Of a stretch of DNA of 46,944 nt, positions 15,693 to 24,818 are shown piece after piece (position 1 is the stretch's first letter; each line of letters begins with the position of its first letter). A program made the translations under genes and the position numbers. The stretch covers positions 1 through 46,944 of the forward strand of contig NZ_JBEWSZ010000015.1 of assembly GCF_040537815.1 (NCBI RefSeq), written 5' to 3'. The notes under the pieces were generated by a model. It was not told the origin of the DNA, searched no databases, and was given only the letters and a program-made list of their open reading frames with translations. The stretch comes from Mesorhizobium shangrilense. GTDB taxonomy: Bacteria > Pseudomonadota > Alphaproteobacteria > Rhizobiales > Rhizobiaceae.

Positions 15693-17441
15693 ATGACATT
15701 GCTCCGCGTTCTAAACCTCAGCGTCGACTTCGCAACTCCGACGAGTCTCATCCATGCGGTACGCGACGTCAGTTTTTCTATAGCTGCCGGCGAAAAAGTC
15801 GGCATCGTAGGTGAGTCAGGATCAGGCAAGACGACCACCGCGCTGGCGTTGGTGCGAATGATCAAGAAGCCCGGCCGAATCGTGAGCGGCTCGGCTCATC
15901 TGGATGGGGTAGATCTCCTGAAGCTGGATGAAGAAGGCATTCGGCGAGCACGATTACAAACAATCGCCTATGTCCCCCAGGGTGGAATGAATTCGCTTAA
16001 TCCGGTCCTACGCATCCGCGAGCAGTTCCTCGATGGGTTGTGGGACCACGGCCAGAAGCGCTCGCGAGACGAAGAGGCGGCAGCGATCCGTACGGGACTG
16101 GAAGGCGTCGGCCTATCCCATGCGGTCGCTGAGATGTTTCCTCACGAACTTTCTGGTGGGATGAAACAGCGCGTCTGTATTGCCATCGCGGTGGCGATGC
16201 AGCCAAGAGTAATCATTGCCGATGAACCGACCAGCGCCCTTGATGTAATTTCGCAGCGGCAAGTGATGAATATGCTCGTCGAGATACAGGACCGCATTGG
16301 CAGCGGTCTGCTCCTTATCGGCCACGACATGGGACTAATGGCGCAAGCGACCGACCGTGTCGTCGTCATGCAGCATGGGTGCATCGTCGATGACGCGCCG
16401 ATCCGGATGATGTTTGCCAAACCTGCCCACCCGTACTCCAAGTTGCTGATCAGCAGCGTTCCGACGGTCAGCAACCGCAAGGAGAGAAATCAGGCGCAGG
16501 CGCAACCGGCCTCAGGTCGCATGCTTCTCAGCCTCGGGAACGTGTCCAAGACCTTTGGCGGTATCTTCGGTGGCAAACAGAAAGTTGCCCTGGAACCCTT
16601 CAGCCTCTCGCTTTCGGAGGATCGGCCTAGCGTGGTCGCGGTAGTCGGCCAATCAGGCTCCGGCAAGACCACGCTGGGACGTCTGATCCTAGGCCTCGAG
16701 TCGCCTTCCGGCGGGGAAGTGCTTTACCGTGGAATGGCAATTAAACGGCTGCATGGCAAAGTTGCGGCCCGGTACCGTCGAGAGGTGCAGGCGATCTTCC
16801 AAGATCCTTACGGGTCTTTCAATCCTTTCTACCGGGTTGACCGGACGCTAGCTTTGCCGCTGCTGCAGTTCGGGGTCGCAAAACATCGCGACGAAATCTA
16901 TGAAATCATGACCAATGCCTGCGCGGCTGTAGGTCTCTCCGCGCCGGAGGTGCTGGACCGCTTTCCGCATCAACTTTCGGGCGGACAAAGGCAGCGCCTG
17001 ATGGTAGCGCGGGCCCTGTCGCTGCGACCTAAGCTGATCGTTGCCGATGAGCCAGTATCGATGATCGACGCTTCTCTCCGGATGTCGATCCTAGAGCATT
17101 TGCGAGCCCTCAAGGATGAGCACAATATTTCGATCATCTATATCACCCACGATCTCGCAACTGCATATCACATCAGCGACTACGTCTTGGTACTACATCA
17201 GGGCCGTGTTGTCGAAGCTGGCGCGCCCCGCGAGGTAATCGAACGACCGCGTCATCCCTATACGCGCGCGCTTGTAGATGCCATTCCTTGGCCGGATCCG
17301 AACCGGGCCTGGTCAAAAGCGACCGACCAAATGACTGACGGATGGAACACGTCTCAGATTGTTCGTGGACAGATCGATGGTATCAGCTTTGGCTCGGCGC
17401 CCAGTCGGCTGCATCACACAATCACTGAATCAGCGAAATAG
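15693..17441 (+). CDS. Fused double ABC ATPase for a peptide-type importer (DppD-DppF fusion)
   Basis: This 582-residue cytoplasmic ATPase carries both nucleotide-binding domains in one chain. The first domain has Walker A GESGSGKTT (about 38-46), signature LSGGMKQR and Walker B VIIADEPTSALD. The second has GQSGSGKTT (about 319-327), LSGGQRQR and LIVADEPVSMID. In the second domain the usual TSALD is VSMID, as in many F-type subunits. The start at 15693 lies 2 bp after the permease stop; longer in-frame readings would extend back into the permease. It completes a four-gene importer with the genes from 11923 onward. Confidence 0.94.
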   Translation: MTLLRVLNLSVDFATPTSLIHAVRDVSFSIAAGEKVGIVGESGSGKTTTALALVRMIKKPGRIVSGSAHLDGVDLLKLDEEGIRRARLQTIAYVPQGGMNSLNPVLRIREQFLDGLWDHGQKRSRDEEAAAIRTGLEGVGLSHAVAEMFPHELSGGMKQRVCIAIAVAMQPRVIIADEPTSALDVISQRQVMNMLVEIQDRIGSGLLLIGHDMGLMAQATDRVVVMQHGCIVDDAPIRMMFAKPAHPYSKLLISSVPTVSNRKERNQAQAQPASGRMLLSLGNVSKTFGGIFGGKQKVALEPFSLSLSEDRPSVVAVVGQSGSGKTTLGRLILGLESPSGGEVLYRGMAIKRLHGKVAARYRREVQAIFQDPYGSFNPFYRVDRTLALPLLQFGVAKHRDEIYEIMTNACAAVGLSAPEVLDRFPHQLSGGQRQRLMVARALSLRPKLIVADEPVSMIDASLRMSILEHLRALKDEHNISIIYITHDLATAYHISDYVLVLHQGRVVEAGAPREVIERPRHPYTRALVDAIPWPDPNRAWSKATDQMTDGWNTSQIVRGQIDGISFGSAPSRLHHTITESAK

Positions 17442-17564
17442 CGTCAGTCGCTTGGCACTTAAATGTGAGAATGCGCGTTTCGGTCCTGTTTGGCGGTTAT
17501 GAGAATTGGGAGGCTGGGATTCCCAAATCAAATACAACTGCACTGGTGTTCGCGACCTGCAGTG

Positions 17565-17750
17565 CTTTCCGACCGCCGCTGGGCGGATGTGCAGATCACG
17601 ACGGCGGACGGCCGTGTCCTAGATTCGGGAGACGTCCATCCCAGCGGCGGTCCGGAAGCGCGGATATCGAAGCAGGGGACCCTGGCGAAATACACGGAGT
17701 TTGGTGGCCCGGTGCTTGGCGAACTGGGTGCCGGCGCAAGCATGAGTACC
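17565..17750 (+). pseudogene. Remnant of an MmgE/PrpD-family gene (C-terminal end only)
   Basis: The translation reads SDRRWADVQITTADGRVL, then HPSGGPEARIS and KYTEFGGPVLGEL. This is the usual C-terminal pattern of MmgE/PrpD proteins (V-x-I-x-x-ADGR-x-L, a H/R-x-x-G-x-PE stretch, then K(F/Y)-x-x-L-x-x-PVLG). These are 2-methylcitrate dehydratase or cis-aconitate decarboxylase relatives of about 450 residues, of which only some 55 are recognisable here. No start or upstream domain is present between it and the ATPase stop at 17441, so it is a truncated relic. The remaining bases between 17442 and 17869 show nothing else. Identification is by pattern only. Confidence 0.5.
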
Positions 17751-17869
17751 GGCCGCTTTGCGCCATACGGACATATACCGAAATTATTGGAGTCGTTGAA
17801 CCGACCCGCAAGCGGTCATCATCGCGCCCCCGTTGTATTGTCGCGACGTTCGACGGCGGCCTGACAAAA

Positions 17870-19051
17870 CTATCGAATGCTTGGAGTTCTATAGAGTGTC
17901 GTTCGGCCTATCCGGATTTCCAAGTCCACGACGTATCGTTGCAGGTCGTCAAGACTTATAGTTATCCCGAGGCCCGGTGCGTTCGGAATCGTAACCTCGC
18001 CATCGCCACCGACCAACAGGTGTTCTCGGCAGATCGACCACGACAGTGATGTCGGATCCATCGGATATTCGCACAGATCCTGCCGTTCAAGTCCAGCATA
18101 GGCCTGCAGGGACGCGCTCAGGGCCAGGTGGGACGTGTAGGTGTGATTGATATAGCGAGCACAGCGCAGATCGGCGTATTGGGCAATCTCTTTGGCCGCT
18201 CCAATCCCACCGACACGCCCGCAATCGATCTGGATGACGCCAATGCCGGCGATGTTGAGCAATTGCTGCGCCTGTTGGATGCTGTGGATGTTTTCGCCTG
18301 CGGCAAGCCGCATGCGACCGTGATGAGCGGCAAAATCCGCATAGGCGTTGAGCGCTGTCGGGTCGAATGGCTCTTCCACCCACTCGATGGAGAACTGATC
18401 GAACAGTGGGCAGTAGCGCTTTGCGGCGACAACGTCACAACCCCAAATGCGTGCCGCATCAATGAACAGGCGAGCATCAGCGCCCAGACCCTCCCGCGCC
18501 GCGGCAAGTTGGGAGAGGTCGCTGGCGATATTGCCGTGACCGAATCCGCTCCAACCGGTCTTGACCGCTCTGTAGCCGGCCTGCCGGATGTGGCGCATTC
18601 GCTCGAATGTCTGTTCAGGCACCGCGGCAAAGGGCACCACAACATAAGGCTGTTTGGCGAAAGCCTTGTCATAGCCGAGCAGCCGATAGACTGGCTCCTC
18701 GTATCTCTTCCCCAGCAGGTCCCACAGCGCCATTTCCACGCCGGAATAGATATGCGGCGCCTGAAGAACATTCATGCTGTCCTGCCAGACGCGGCGCGTA
18801 ATATCGGCGATATCAGCTGGGCTTTCGAGCCTCTGGCCAAGCACCGAGGCACCGACCGGCCGACAGGTGCTGTGCGATTCCGGCGTGAGAAAGGCCGCCA
18901 GCGACACGAAAGGCGCGGCCTCGCATTCACCCCAGCCCTCGTATTGCCCGGCCCGCGCCCGCACCAGCAGCAAGTCCCTGATGGGGTCGCGGGCAGGATC
19001 GAACCGTGGTACCTGCAGCAGGAACAAATCGATGGTCTCAATGCGCGTCAC
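17870..19051 (-). CDS. Enolase-superfamily enzyme (mandelate racemase/sugar-acid dehydratase-like)
   Basis: This 393-residue enolase-superfamily protein is the last gene of the leftward operon. Metal ligands are Asp198 (LFIDAAR), Glu226 (WVEEPFD) and Glu253 (AAGENIHS). Lys164 in AVKTGWSGFG holds the first KxK position, and the second Lys is Gly, as in the subgroup with a K-x-G-W signature. His303 or His308 (NHTYTSHLA) may be the second catalytic residue. The start is a GTG overlapping the stop of the GMC oxidoreductase gene (GTGA). Together with the enzyme at 23636 it gives the operon two different dehydratase/racemase activities, perhaps for epimerising and then dehydrating one substrate. 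Confidence 0.88.
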   Translation of the reverse strand: MTRIETIDLFLLQVPRFDPARDPIRDLLLVRARAGQYEGWGECEAAPFVSLAAFLTPESHSTCRPVGASVLGQRLESPADIADITRRVWQDSMNVLQAPHIYSGVEMALWDLLGKRYEEPVYRLLGYDKAFAKQPYVVVPFAAVPEQTFERMRHIRQAGYRAVKTGWSGFGHGNIASDLSQLAAAREGLGADARLFIDAARIWGCDVVAAKRYCPLFDQFSIEWVEEPFDPTALNAYADFAAHHGRMRLAAGENIHSIQQAQQLLNIAGIGVIQIDCGRVGGIGAAKEIAQYADLRCARYINHTYTSHLALSASLQAYAGLERQDLCEYPMDPTSLSWSICREHLLVGGDGEVTIPNAPGLGITISLDDLQRYVVDLEIRIGRTTLYRTPSIR

Positions 19052-20658
19052 GATGATGACGCCCCCTTGTCCGCCAAGATCAGATCGGCCCCGCGTTCGC
19101 CAATCATCATTGTCGGTGCATTGGTGTTGCCGCTTACAAGGTGCGGCATGATCGAAGCGTCGATAACCCGCAGCCTGGCAACGCCACGCACACGCAGTGA
19201 GCTGTCGACGACCGCCATCGGATCAGTCCCCATCTTACAGGTCCCGACCGGGTGAAAGACCGTAACGCTTTCTCGGCGGAGGAACCGCTCCCAGCCCTCG
19301 TCCGTCATCTCCCCTTGTCCTGGCGCCAATTCCTCGATCACATGCTGTGCGAGCGGCGGCGCTGCGAATATCTCTCGAATGCGTCGGCAGCCGATGGTGA
19401 GTAACCGCACATCGGCTTCCGCATCCAAGAGTCGACTGAATATCCGAGGTGTGTCGCGGAAATCGGCACTACGCAGGGCAAGGTGACTGCGACTTTCTGG
19501 ACGGCTGACATTCGGTATCGCGGTCACCACCGGATCCTTGAGGATGACGAGTTCGTCCGGCGTCAGCTTGTAGCCTATCGGCGTGAAATGAAGCTGCAGA
19601 TCCGGATCCGGCCGCGTCACGTCTGATCGCACAAAAGCCATGGCCTGCGCGCCAGGCGCTGTTCCAGGTCCGCGCCCCCGCAACAACCAGTTGAGTCCAT
19701 GCAGCGCCGACCTGAACAAGCCCGCCTCAGAATTGTAAGTTGGCTGGTCGACGCGATAGGTAAGATAGACGCCGACGTGATCTTGCAGGTTCTTGCCGAC
19801 ACCGGGCAAATGATGGGTCACCGGTCCGTAGGCAGAGAGTTCAGCGGCATCGCCAATACCAGAAAGCATAAGTAACTGCGGTGAGGCGATCGTGCCTGCC
19901 GACAGGATGACCTCGCGACGCGCGCGGACGAAATGGTGAGTGTTGTCGGGCCGAAAATATTCGATCCCGATCGCACACCGGTCCTCAATCAGCACACGTG
20001 ATACCTGCGCCTTGGAGCGGATTTGCAGGTTCTTGCGACCTCGAATTGGCTTCAGATAGGCGTCGGCGGCACTGTGGCGCCGGCCGAATATCTGGTTGGC
20101 CTGGACGAAACCAGCTCCTTCCTGCGACACCCCGTTGAAATCATTGTTGACTGGCAGGCCGGAGGCGATTGCTGCCTGCACGAATGTCTCTGCCAGCGGA
20201 TGGCGGCTTCGAAGATTGGATGTGTGCAACGGACCATCGCCACCATGAAACTGGTTCGCACCGTTCTCGTTCGCCTCGCTGCGGATGAAATAGGGCAAGA
20301 CATCTGCGTAAGACCACCCGGCATTCCCGAGCGCCGCCCAGCTGTCATAGTCACTGGCTTGGCCGCGCATATAAACCAGCCCACATAACGAGCTGCTGCC
20401 GCCGATGACCTTTCCGCGCGGCCACACGTCCCGCCGGCCATTCCTGGTCGGGTCCGGTTCCGTGAGGTAGCGCCAGTCGTATTTCGGGTTACCGATGCCG
20501 TAAAGGTCGGTCGCCGCCGGCATCTTGATAATCGGCGAACTGTCGCTGCCGCCGGCTTCCACGAGCAGGACCGAATTTCGGCTGTCAGCACTGAGCCTGT
20601 TGGCGAGTACGCAGCCCGCCGAGCCCGCACCGATGACGATGAAATCGAACTCCTCCAT
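19048..20658 (-). CDS. GMC family FAD-dependent oxidoreductase (choline dehydrogenase-like)
   Basis: This 536-residue flavoprotein oxidises a primary alcohol or a sugar hydroxyl. The N-terminal FAD-binding motif is VIGAGSAGCVLANRLS (8-23). GMC signature 1 lies around residue 80 (GKVIGGSSSLCGLVYMRG) and signature 2 near 255 (GTIASPQLLMLSGIG). The C-terminal FHPVGTCKMG and SGNTNAPTMMIGE blocks supply the catalytic His and Asn. No signal peptide is visible, so it should work in the cytoplasm or at the membrane face. ATG at 20658 follows AGGCGG. It lies 7 bp after the aldehyde dehydrogenase gene and overlaps the next gene by 4 nt. In this operon it would perform an initial or parallel oxidation of the imported compound. 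Confidence 0.93.
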   Translation of the reverse strand: MEEFDFIVIGAGSAGCVLANRLSADSRNSVLLVEAGGSDSSPIIKMPAATDLYGIGNPKYDWRYLTEPDPTRNGRRDVWPRGKVIGGSSSLCGLVYMRGQASDYDSWAALGNAGWSYADVLPYFIRSEANENGANQFHGGDGPLHTSNLRSRHPLAETFVQAAIASGLPVNNDFNGVSQEGAGFVQANQIFGRRHSAADAYLKPIRGRKNLQIRSKAQVSRVLIEDRCAIGIEYFRPDNTHHFVRARREVILSAGTIASPQLLMLSGIGDAAELSAYGPVTHHLPGVGKNLQDHVGVYLTYRVDQPTYNSEAGLFRSALHGLNWLLRGRGPGTAPGAQAMAFVRSDVTRPDPDLQLHFTPIGYKLTPDELVILKDPVVTAIPNVSRPESRSHLALRSADFRDTPRIFSRLLDAEADVRLLTIGCRRIREIFAAPPLAQHVIEELAPGQGEMTDEGWERFLRRESVTVFHPVGTCKMGTDPMAVVDSSLRVRGVARLRVIDASIMPHLVSGNTNAPTMMIGERGADLILADKGASSS

Positions 20659-20665
20659 GGTCCGC

Positions 20666-22102
20666 CTAGGTGTAACGGTGGTAGACGGCGCGGATCTGAG
20701 TGTATTTCAGCACGCCGTGCTTGCCGTCCTCGCCGCCCATGCCGGACTCCAGATGCCCATTGTGGAACCCTTGCAGTGCCTCTCCCATGCTCCGATTGAT
20801 ATAGATTTCGCCAAAGCGCAGATCGTTCTGCGCGCGCATGATCAGGCGATAGTCGTTGCTGAATAGAAAGGCTGACAGGCCATAACGCGTCGCGTTGGCA
20901 AGGCTGATTGCTTCTTCGTAGCTGGCGATGCGGATGATCGGCGCTATCGGCCCGAAGGTTTCTTCCTTGAAGAGTGACATGTCCTGCGTGACGCCGGTAA
21001 TCACCGTGGGACGCACCCAATATCCGTTGCCCGGCAGTGACGGGATGCCGTGCCCTCCGCAGCGAAGTGCGCCGCCTTCTGTTTGGGCCAGATCAATTGC
21101 GTGGGTCACTTTACGAAAGTGGGTGCGATTGACCAAAGGACCGAGATCGACATCGTCGCAAGGGTTGCCGACCCGCATTCCATTGGCGCGTTCAACCAGA
21201 CGCTCGACAAAGTCGTCGTGCACATCCTGATGAACAAGAATACGCTCCGACGAGGTGCAGACCTGACCGGTATTCTCGAAACTGGCAAATGCGATGGCAT
21301 CAGCTGCGAGGTCTAGATCCGCGTCCTTCCAGATGATGGCCGGGGCGCTGCCGCCAAGCTCCAACGAAACGCGCGAAAGATTTGCCGCTGCCGCGGCCAT
21401 GATCCTCTTGCCGGTGTCGCGATGCCCCGTCATCGTGATCATGTTCACCAAGGAATGCGAGCACAAGGCCGCCCCTACCGCACCGCCCCCGGTGACGAGA
21501 TTCAAGACCCCGGCAGGCAGGCAATCATTAGCGGCAATTAGCTGGATGGCTCTGATGCAAGCGAGCGGCGTAACCTCCGTGGGCTTCACCACCATTGTAT
21601 TGCCGGCGATCAGTGCCGGCGCCGCCTTGCGGATAAAAAGGTCGAGCGGATAGTTCCAGGCGGTGATGGCGGCCACGACGCCGATCGGCACGCGGGTCAG
21701 CAAAATTGTCTCATCACGATTGTCGGCTGGAAGGATCTCGCCTTCTATGCGGCGGTCCCATTGCGCCATATATTCAAGGTAACTGGCGGCGCCTTCCACA
21801 TCTTCGCGCGCCTTGCGAAGTGGTTTCCCAACCTCAAGCGAAATGAGATTCGCAAGTTCCTGTTGATGTTGTAGCAGACAAGCGCCGATCGCGCGCAGCG
21901 CTTCAGCCCGCCGCCACGGTTCGAGACTGGCCCAGGCCGGTTGCGCCGATGCCGCTGCTTCAATCGCGCGTGTTATCTGATCGTGACCAGCGCTGAGAAC
22001 AATAGAGATTTCTTCTTCCGTAACTGGATTGATGACAGGCAAGCCCGGTTCCGAGCCAAGTTCCCAAACGCCGTTGATCCAGATCGTTTTGTCGCCCGTC
22101 AA
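20666..22102 (-). CDS. NAD(P)-dependent aldehyde dehydrogenase
   Basis: This 478-residue ALDH-superfamily enzyme has the catalytic Cys in FENTGQVCTSSE (about residue 276) and the general-base Glu in SLELGGSAP (about 242). The TAWNYP cofactor/substrate region lies near 142 and the FKEETFGPIAPI block near the C-terminus. It converts an aldehyde, most simply the one released by the HpaI-type aldolase encoded just upstream, to the acid. The start is a TTG overlapping the aldolase stop (TTGA) with a very good GGAGGAG site 7 nt upstream. No closer ATG exists. Glycolaldehyde, lactaldehyde or a semialdehyde are all possible substrates. Confidence 0.93.
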   Translation of the reverse strand: MTGDKTIWINGVWELGSEPGLPVINPVTEEEISIVLSAGHDQITRAIEAAASAQPAWASLEPWRRAEALRAIGACLLQHQQELANLISLEVGKPLRKAREDVEGAASYLEYMAQWDRRIEGEILPADNRDETILLTRVPIGVVAAITAWNYPLDLFIRKAAPALIAGNTMVVKPTEVTPLACIRAIQLIAANDCLPAGVLNLVTGGGAVGAALCSHSLVNMITMTGHRDTGKRIMAAAAANLSRVSLELGGSAPAIIWKDADLDLAADAIAFASFENTGQVCTSSERILVHQDVHDDFVERLVERANGMRVGNPCDDVDLGPLVNRTHFRKVTHAIDLAQTEGGALRCGGHGIPSLPGNGYWVRPTVITGVTQDMSLFKEETFGPIAPIIRIASYEEAISLANATRYGLSAFLFSNDYRLIMRAQNDLRFGEIYINRSMGEALQGFHNGHLESGMGGEDGKHGVLKYTQIRAVYHRYT

Positions 22103-22851
22103 TTTGGCTCCTCCACCATCTGCAAGCCGGCGACCAAACCGTCGCGCAGTGCTGTCAGATCGTCGGTGGTTGCCATGAAGGCGATATTGAGACTGCGTGC
22201 CAGGTCGCGGTCTGGGATGCTTGCGATCGGCATTGCCCAGGGCTTTTCCTGGGCTTGCGCCGCCCGGGCAATCCGCCGGATATCGTCGTGGTCGCGGCCG
22301 TCAGCGAGATATTCACCGCGCCCGCGGGCCAGCGACAGGTCGTTGGGACCAATGAAAAGGCCATCAACCGTTTCCAACGCTGCGATCTGCTCGACATCGT
22401 CAAGCGCCTGCACGGTCTCGATTATGACCCAGCATTTCGTGCGTCGGTTCTCGGCCGCAACAAATTGCGGCGGAACCGGCATGTAGTTGACCGTCTTGCC
22501 ACCGCCGAAGCCGCGTACACCCAGGGGTGGGAATTTGGCAAAGGCTGTCGCCACGCGTGCATGAGCCAAGCCGGTGATTTGTGGCAGTATCACACCGTCG
22601 CTGCCAAAATCGAGCGCATGTTGAATAGGCACGCGCTCTGCGCTGTCGACGCGTGTATAGACGGTCATGCCAAGGGCCTTGGCGATCGTAATGCTGCGCG
22701 CGGCGGTCGATGGTTCGAACGTACCATGCTCGATGTCGATAATGACGGTGCCGTAGCCCAGGATCGATGCGATCTCGCAGGCATTCTCGTTCGGCGTCAT
22801 CAACCAGAACGCCAGTTCGGTGTGACGGCTTGCCATACGTATTACGGTCAT
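22099..22851 (-). CDS. HpcH/HpaI-family class II aldolase
   Basis: This 250-residue metal-dependent aldolase has the HpaI/2-dehydro-3-deoxyglucarate aldolase fold. Visible motifs are DIEHGTFEP (39-47, catalytic His), YTRVDSAE (Arg that binds the pyruvate carboxylate), VILPQI, a metal-binding IIETVQAL block (about 145) and IGPNDLSLARG (about 168). It should cleave a 2-oxo-4-hydroxy (or 3-deoxy) acid to pyruvate or a related oxoacid and an aldehyde, which the next gene's ALDH can oxidise. ATG at 22851 overlaps the SDR stop (ATGA) and follows a G-rich ribosome site. A paralogue of similar length lies at 29661 beyond the LysR gene. Confidence 0.92.
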   Translation of the reverse strand: MTVIRMASRHTELAFWLMTPNENACEIASILGYGTVIIDIEHGTFEPSTAARSITIAKALGMTVYTRVDSAERVPIQHALDFGSDGVILPQITGLAHARVATAFAKFPPLGVRGFGGGKTVNYMPVPPQFVAAENRRTKCWVIIETVQALDDVEQIAALETVDGLFIGPNDLSLARGRGEYLADGRDHDDIRRIARAAQAQEKPWAMPIASIPDRDLARSLNIAFMATTDDLTALRDGLVAGLQMVEEPN

Positions 22852-23639
22852 GCTTCCCCCCCAAATGATCCCGCCATGGCACCGCCATCAACGGGATAGA
22901 GGCCACCCGTAAGATAACTTGCAGCCGGTGAACACAAAAACATCGCAAGATTGGCGACGTCCTCGACCTGCGCGAACCTTCCCATTGGAATGCCGGCTCG
23001 CCATGTCGACGCATCGAGTGGTGTTGCCACAGCACGGAACATGTCGGTCTCCACGACATGCGGCAAGATCGCGTTAACGCGGATATTGTCGCGCGCATGA
23101 TCCAGCGCAAGCACCTTGGTCAGGCCGATGACGCCGAATTTTGTCGCGCAGTAGACGGCCCGACGCTGAAACCCGGCGATGCCGGCCGTCGACGATATCT
23201 GGATGATGGAACCACCTTCACCATGTTCCCGACCATGCGCGATAAATCGCTTCGACAGCCACAGGACGCTGTTGAAGTTCAGTTCCATCAATTCATTGGT
23301 CTGGTCCATGGTAATGGCGTCGGTTGTGACACCCCAGGAACGCCCAGCGTTGTTGACCAGGAAATCAACACGGTTGTGGGCCGCAAGCGCCTGGTCGAAC
23401 ACCACGTCGGCCGTCCCGCAAGCCGAAAGATCGCCGCCGATGGCGGTGATCGTCTGGCAGTCCCTGCCAATTTCCTTCGCTCGCTGTTCGAGTTGCCGCG
23501 TGTCGATGTCCTGGATGATGACATGAGCGCCAAGATCGGCGAAGGCGCGCGCGGTCCCCGCGCCAATACCGCTCGCCGCGCCTGTCACCAGTGCCACCTT
23601 GCCGCGAAATAGCGCGCTATCGAATGTCCGGCGCATCAT
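22848..23639 (-). CDS. SDR family oxidoreductase
   Basis: This protein of about 263 residues is a classical short-chain dehydrogenase: cofactor motif TGAASGIG, NNAG, catalytic Ser in QISSTAG and YCATK for Tyr/Lys. The C-terminal LTGGLYPVDGG is the usual SDR ending. In an oxidative sugar-acid route it would oxidise the 2-keto-3-deoxy acid before aldol cleavage. ATG at 23639 is chosen because it gives the same ATGA overlap with the upstream dehydratase stop seen elsewhere in this operon; another in-frame start at 23654 is possible. The gene is followed by the aldolase with a 4-nt overlap. Confidence 0.92.
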   Translation of the reverse strand: MMRRTFDSALFRGKVALVTGAASGIGAGTARAFADLGAHVIIQDIDTRQLEQRAKEIGRDCQTITAIGGDLSACGTADVVFDQALAAHNRVDFLVNNAGRSWGVTTDAITMDQTNELMELNFNSVLWLSKRFIAHGREHGEGGSIIQISSTAGIAGFQRRAVYCATKFGVIGLTKVLALDHARDNIRVNAILPHVVETDMFRAVATPLDASTWRAGIPMGRFAQVEDVANLAMFLCSPAASYLTGGLYPVDGGAMAGSFGGEA

Positions 23640-24808
23640 GGTGTCACCCGCCATGTCGCGAGAACGGCCTCATCGATCTCTAATCCAAGGCCCGGGCGGT
23701 CAAACGGCTGAGCCATGCCGGCGTCCAAATCGAACAGGGGTGCCTTCAGGATTTGCTCCCGCCAAGGTGAAGGATCCATGTCGCATTCGAAGTAGTCGCC
23801 ATTTGGCAGCGCGTAGAGCAGGTTCAGGCAGGCGGCAAGGCTGACCGCAGTGCTGTAGTTTTTGCTCGAAAAACCGAGATGTCGCATTTGCGCATAGGCA
23901 GCGATCTTGCGCGCCTCGGTGATACCGCCCACCTGGATGAGGTCCGGCTGGACCATCTGAATGGCGCCAGCATCGATCAGTGCGGCAAAATTGAACTTGC
24001 TGGTCTCGGTTTCGAAGCCAGCAATCGGCACGCGCGTGCGGCGGGCGAGGTCCGCGCAGCCGGCGATGTTTTCTGGTTGCGTCGGCTCTTCGAACCAGCG
24101 GACCCCGATGCGCTCGAATTCATCCGCATAGGTCATGGCCGTCCTGGCGTCGAGCGACGTCGTTGCATCGCACATCAGGTCCAAGTCGCCGCCTAGCGCT
24201 TCACGCGCGGCTCGCACGCGGGCAAAATCCTCGCCAAGTGAAACCCGCAGCGGCGTTTCGTCGAGAACGCGGGCATGTACCGCCGTGGCTATGTTTCCGA
24301 CTTTCATCTTATAGCCTAGGTACCCGGCAGCCCGCGCCGCGGCGACATCATTGGCGAGGTCGTTGGTGGAATAGCCGCGCCGGTAATAGCCCGAGGAGGC
24401 ATAGGCCCTAAGGGGGCGCGCGAAGCCGCCCAGCAGCCGCCAGACGGGCTGCCCCGCAATCTTGCCTAGAATGTCCCACAGCGCAATGTCGACCCCAGAC
24501 AGGCAAGAGAGCAAAATGCCCTTTCGGCCATGGTAATAGGTCTCCTGGTAGACCTTCTCCCACAAATACTCCAGGCGTCGCGGATCCTGGCCGACAATCA
24601 GCGGCTGGATCTGCTTCTCAAGGACAGTTGCGGTGGTAGCCCAAGGCCCCCCCCACATCGCCGCCTCGCCCCAGCCGAAAATATCGGGATCGTCCGTGTG
24701 GACTTTGACCAGCACGGCCTCGCGGGACCGGTACTCGCCACGAGCATAGGTGAGAGGGTAAGGCATGCGATAGTCGAGACAGAAAGTCTCCAGCCCGGTA
24801 ATTTTCAT
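23636..24808 (-). CDS. Enolase-superfamily dehydratase/racemase with a Lys at the usual His position
   Basis: This 390-residue enolase-superfamily enzyme has a complete KxK motif (Lys167, Lys169 in YKMKVG). Metal ligands are Asp214 (LMCDATTS), Glu240 (WFEEPTQ) and Glu266 (AGFETETS). In the seventh/eighth strand region, where related proteins have PH(N/C)xST, this one reads SSKNYSTAVSLAA, so Lys316 stands where the catalytic His is common. The C-terminal LPNGDYFECD and PGLGLEID are typical of the family. It follows the ATPase gene by 10 bp, so uptake and the first catabolic step are co-expressed. Dehydration of an acid sugar is the most likely role; racemisation or cycloisomerisation is possible. 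Confidence 0.88.
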   Translation of the reverse strand: MKITGLETFCLDYRMPYPLTYARGEYRSREAVLVKVHTDDPDIFGWGEAAMWGGPWATTATVLEKQIQPLIVGQDPRRLEYLWEKVYQETYYHGRKGILLSCLSGVDIALWDILGKIAGQPVWRLLGGFARPLRAYASSGYYRRGYSTNDLANDVAAARAAGYLGYKMKVGNIATAVHARVLDETPLRVSLGEDFARVRAAREALGGDLDLMCDATTSLDARTAMTYADEFERIGVRWFEEPTQPENIAGCADLARRTRVPIAGFETETSKFNFAALIDAGAIQMVQPDLIQVGGITEARKIAAYAQMRHLGFSSKNYSTAVSLAACLNLLYALPNGDYFECDMDPSPWREQILKAPLFDLDAGMAQPFDRPGLGLEIDEAVLATWRVTP

Positions 24809-24818
24809 GCTTGATCAC

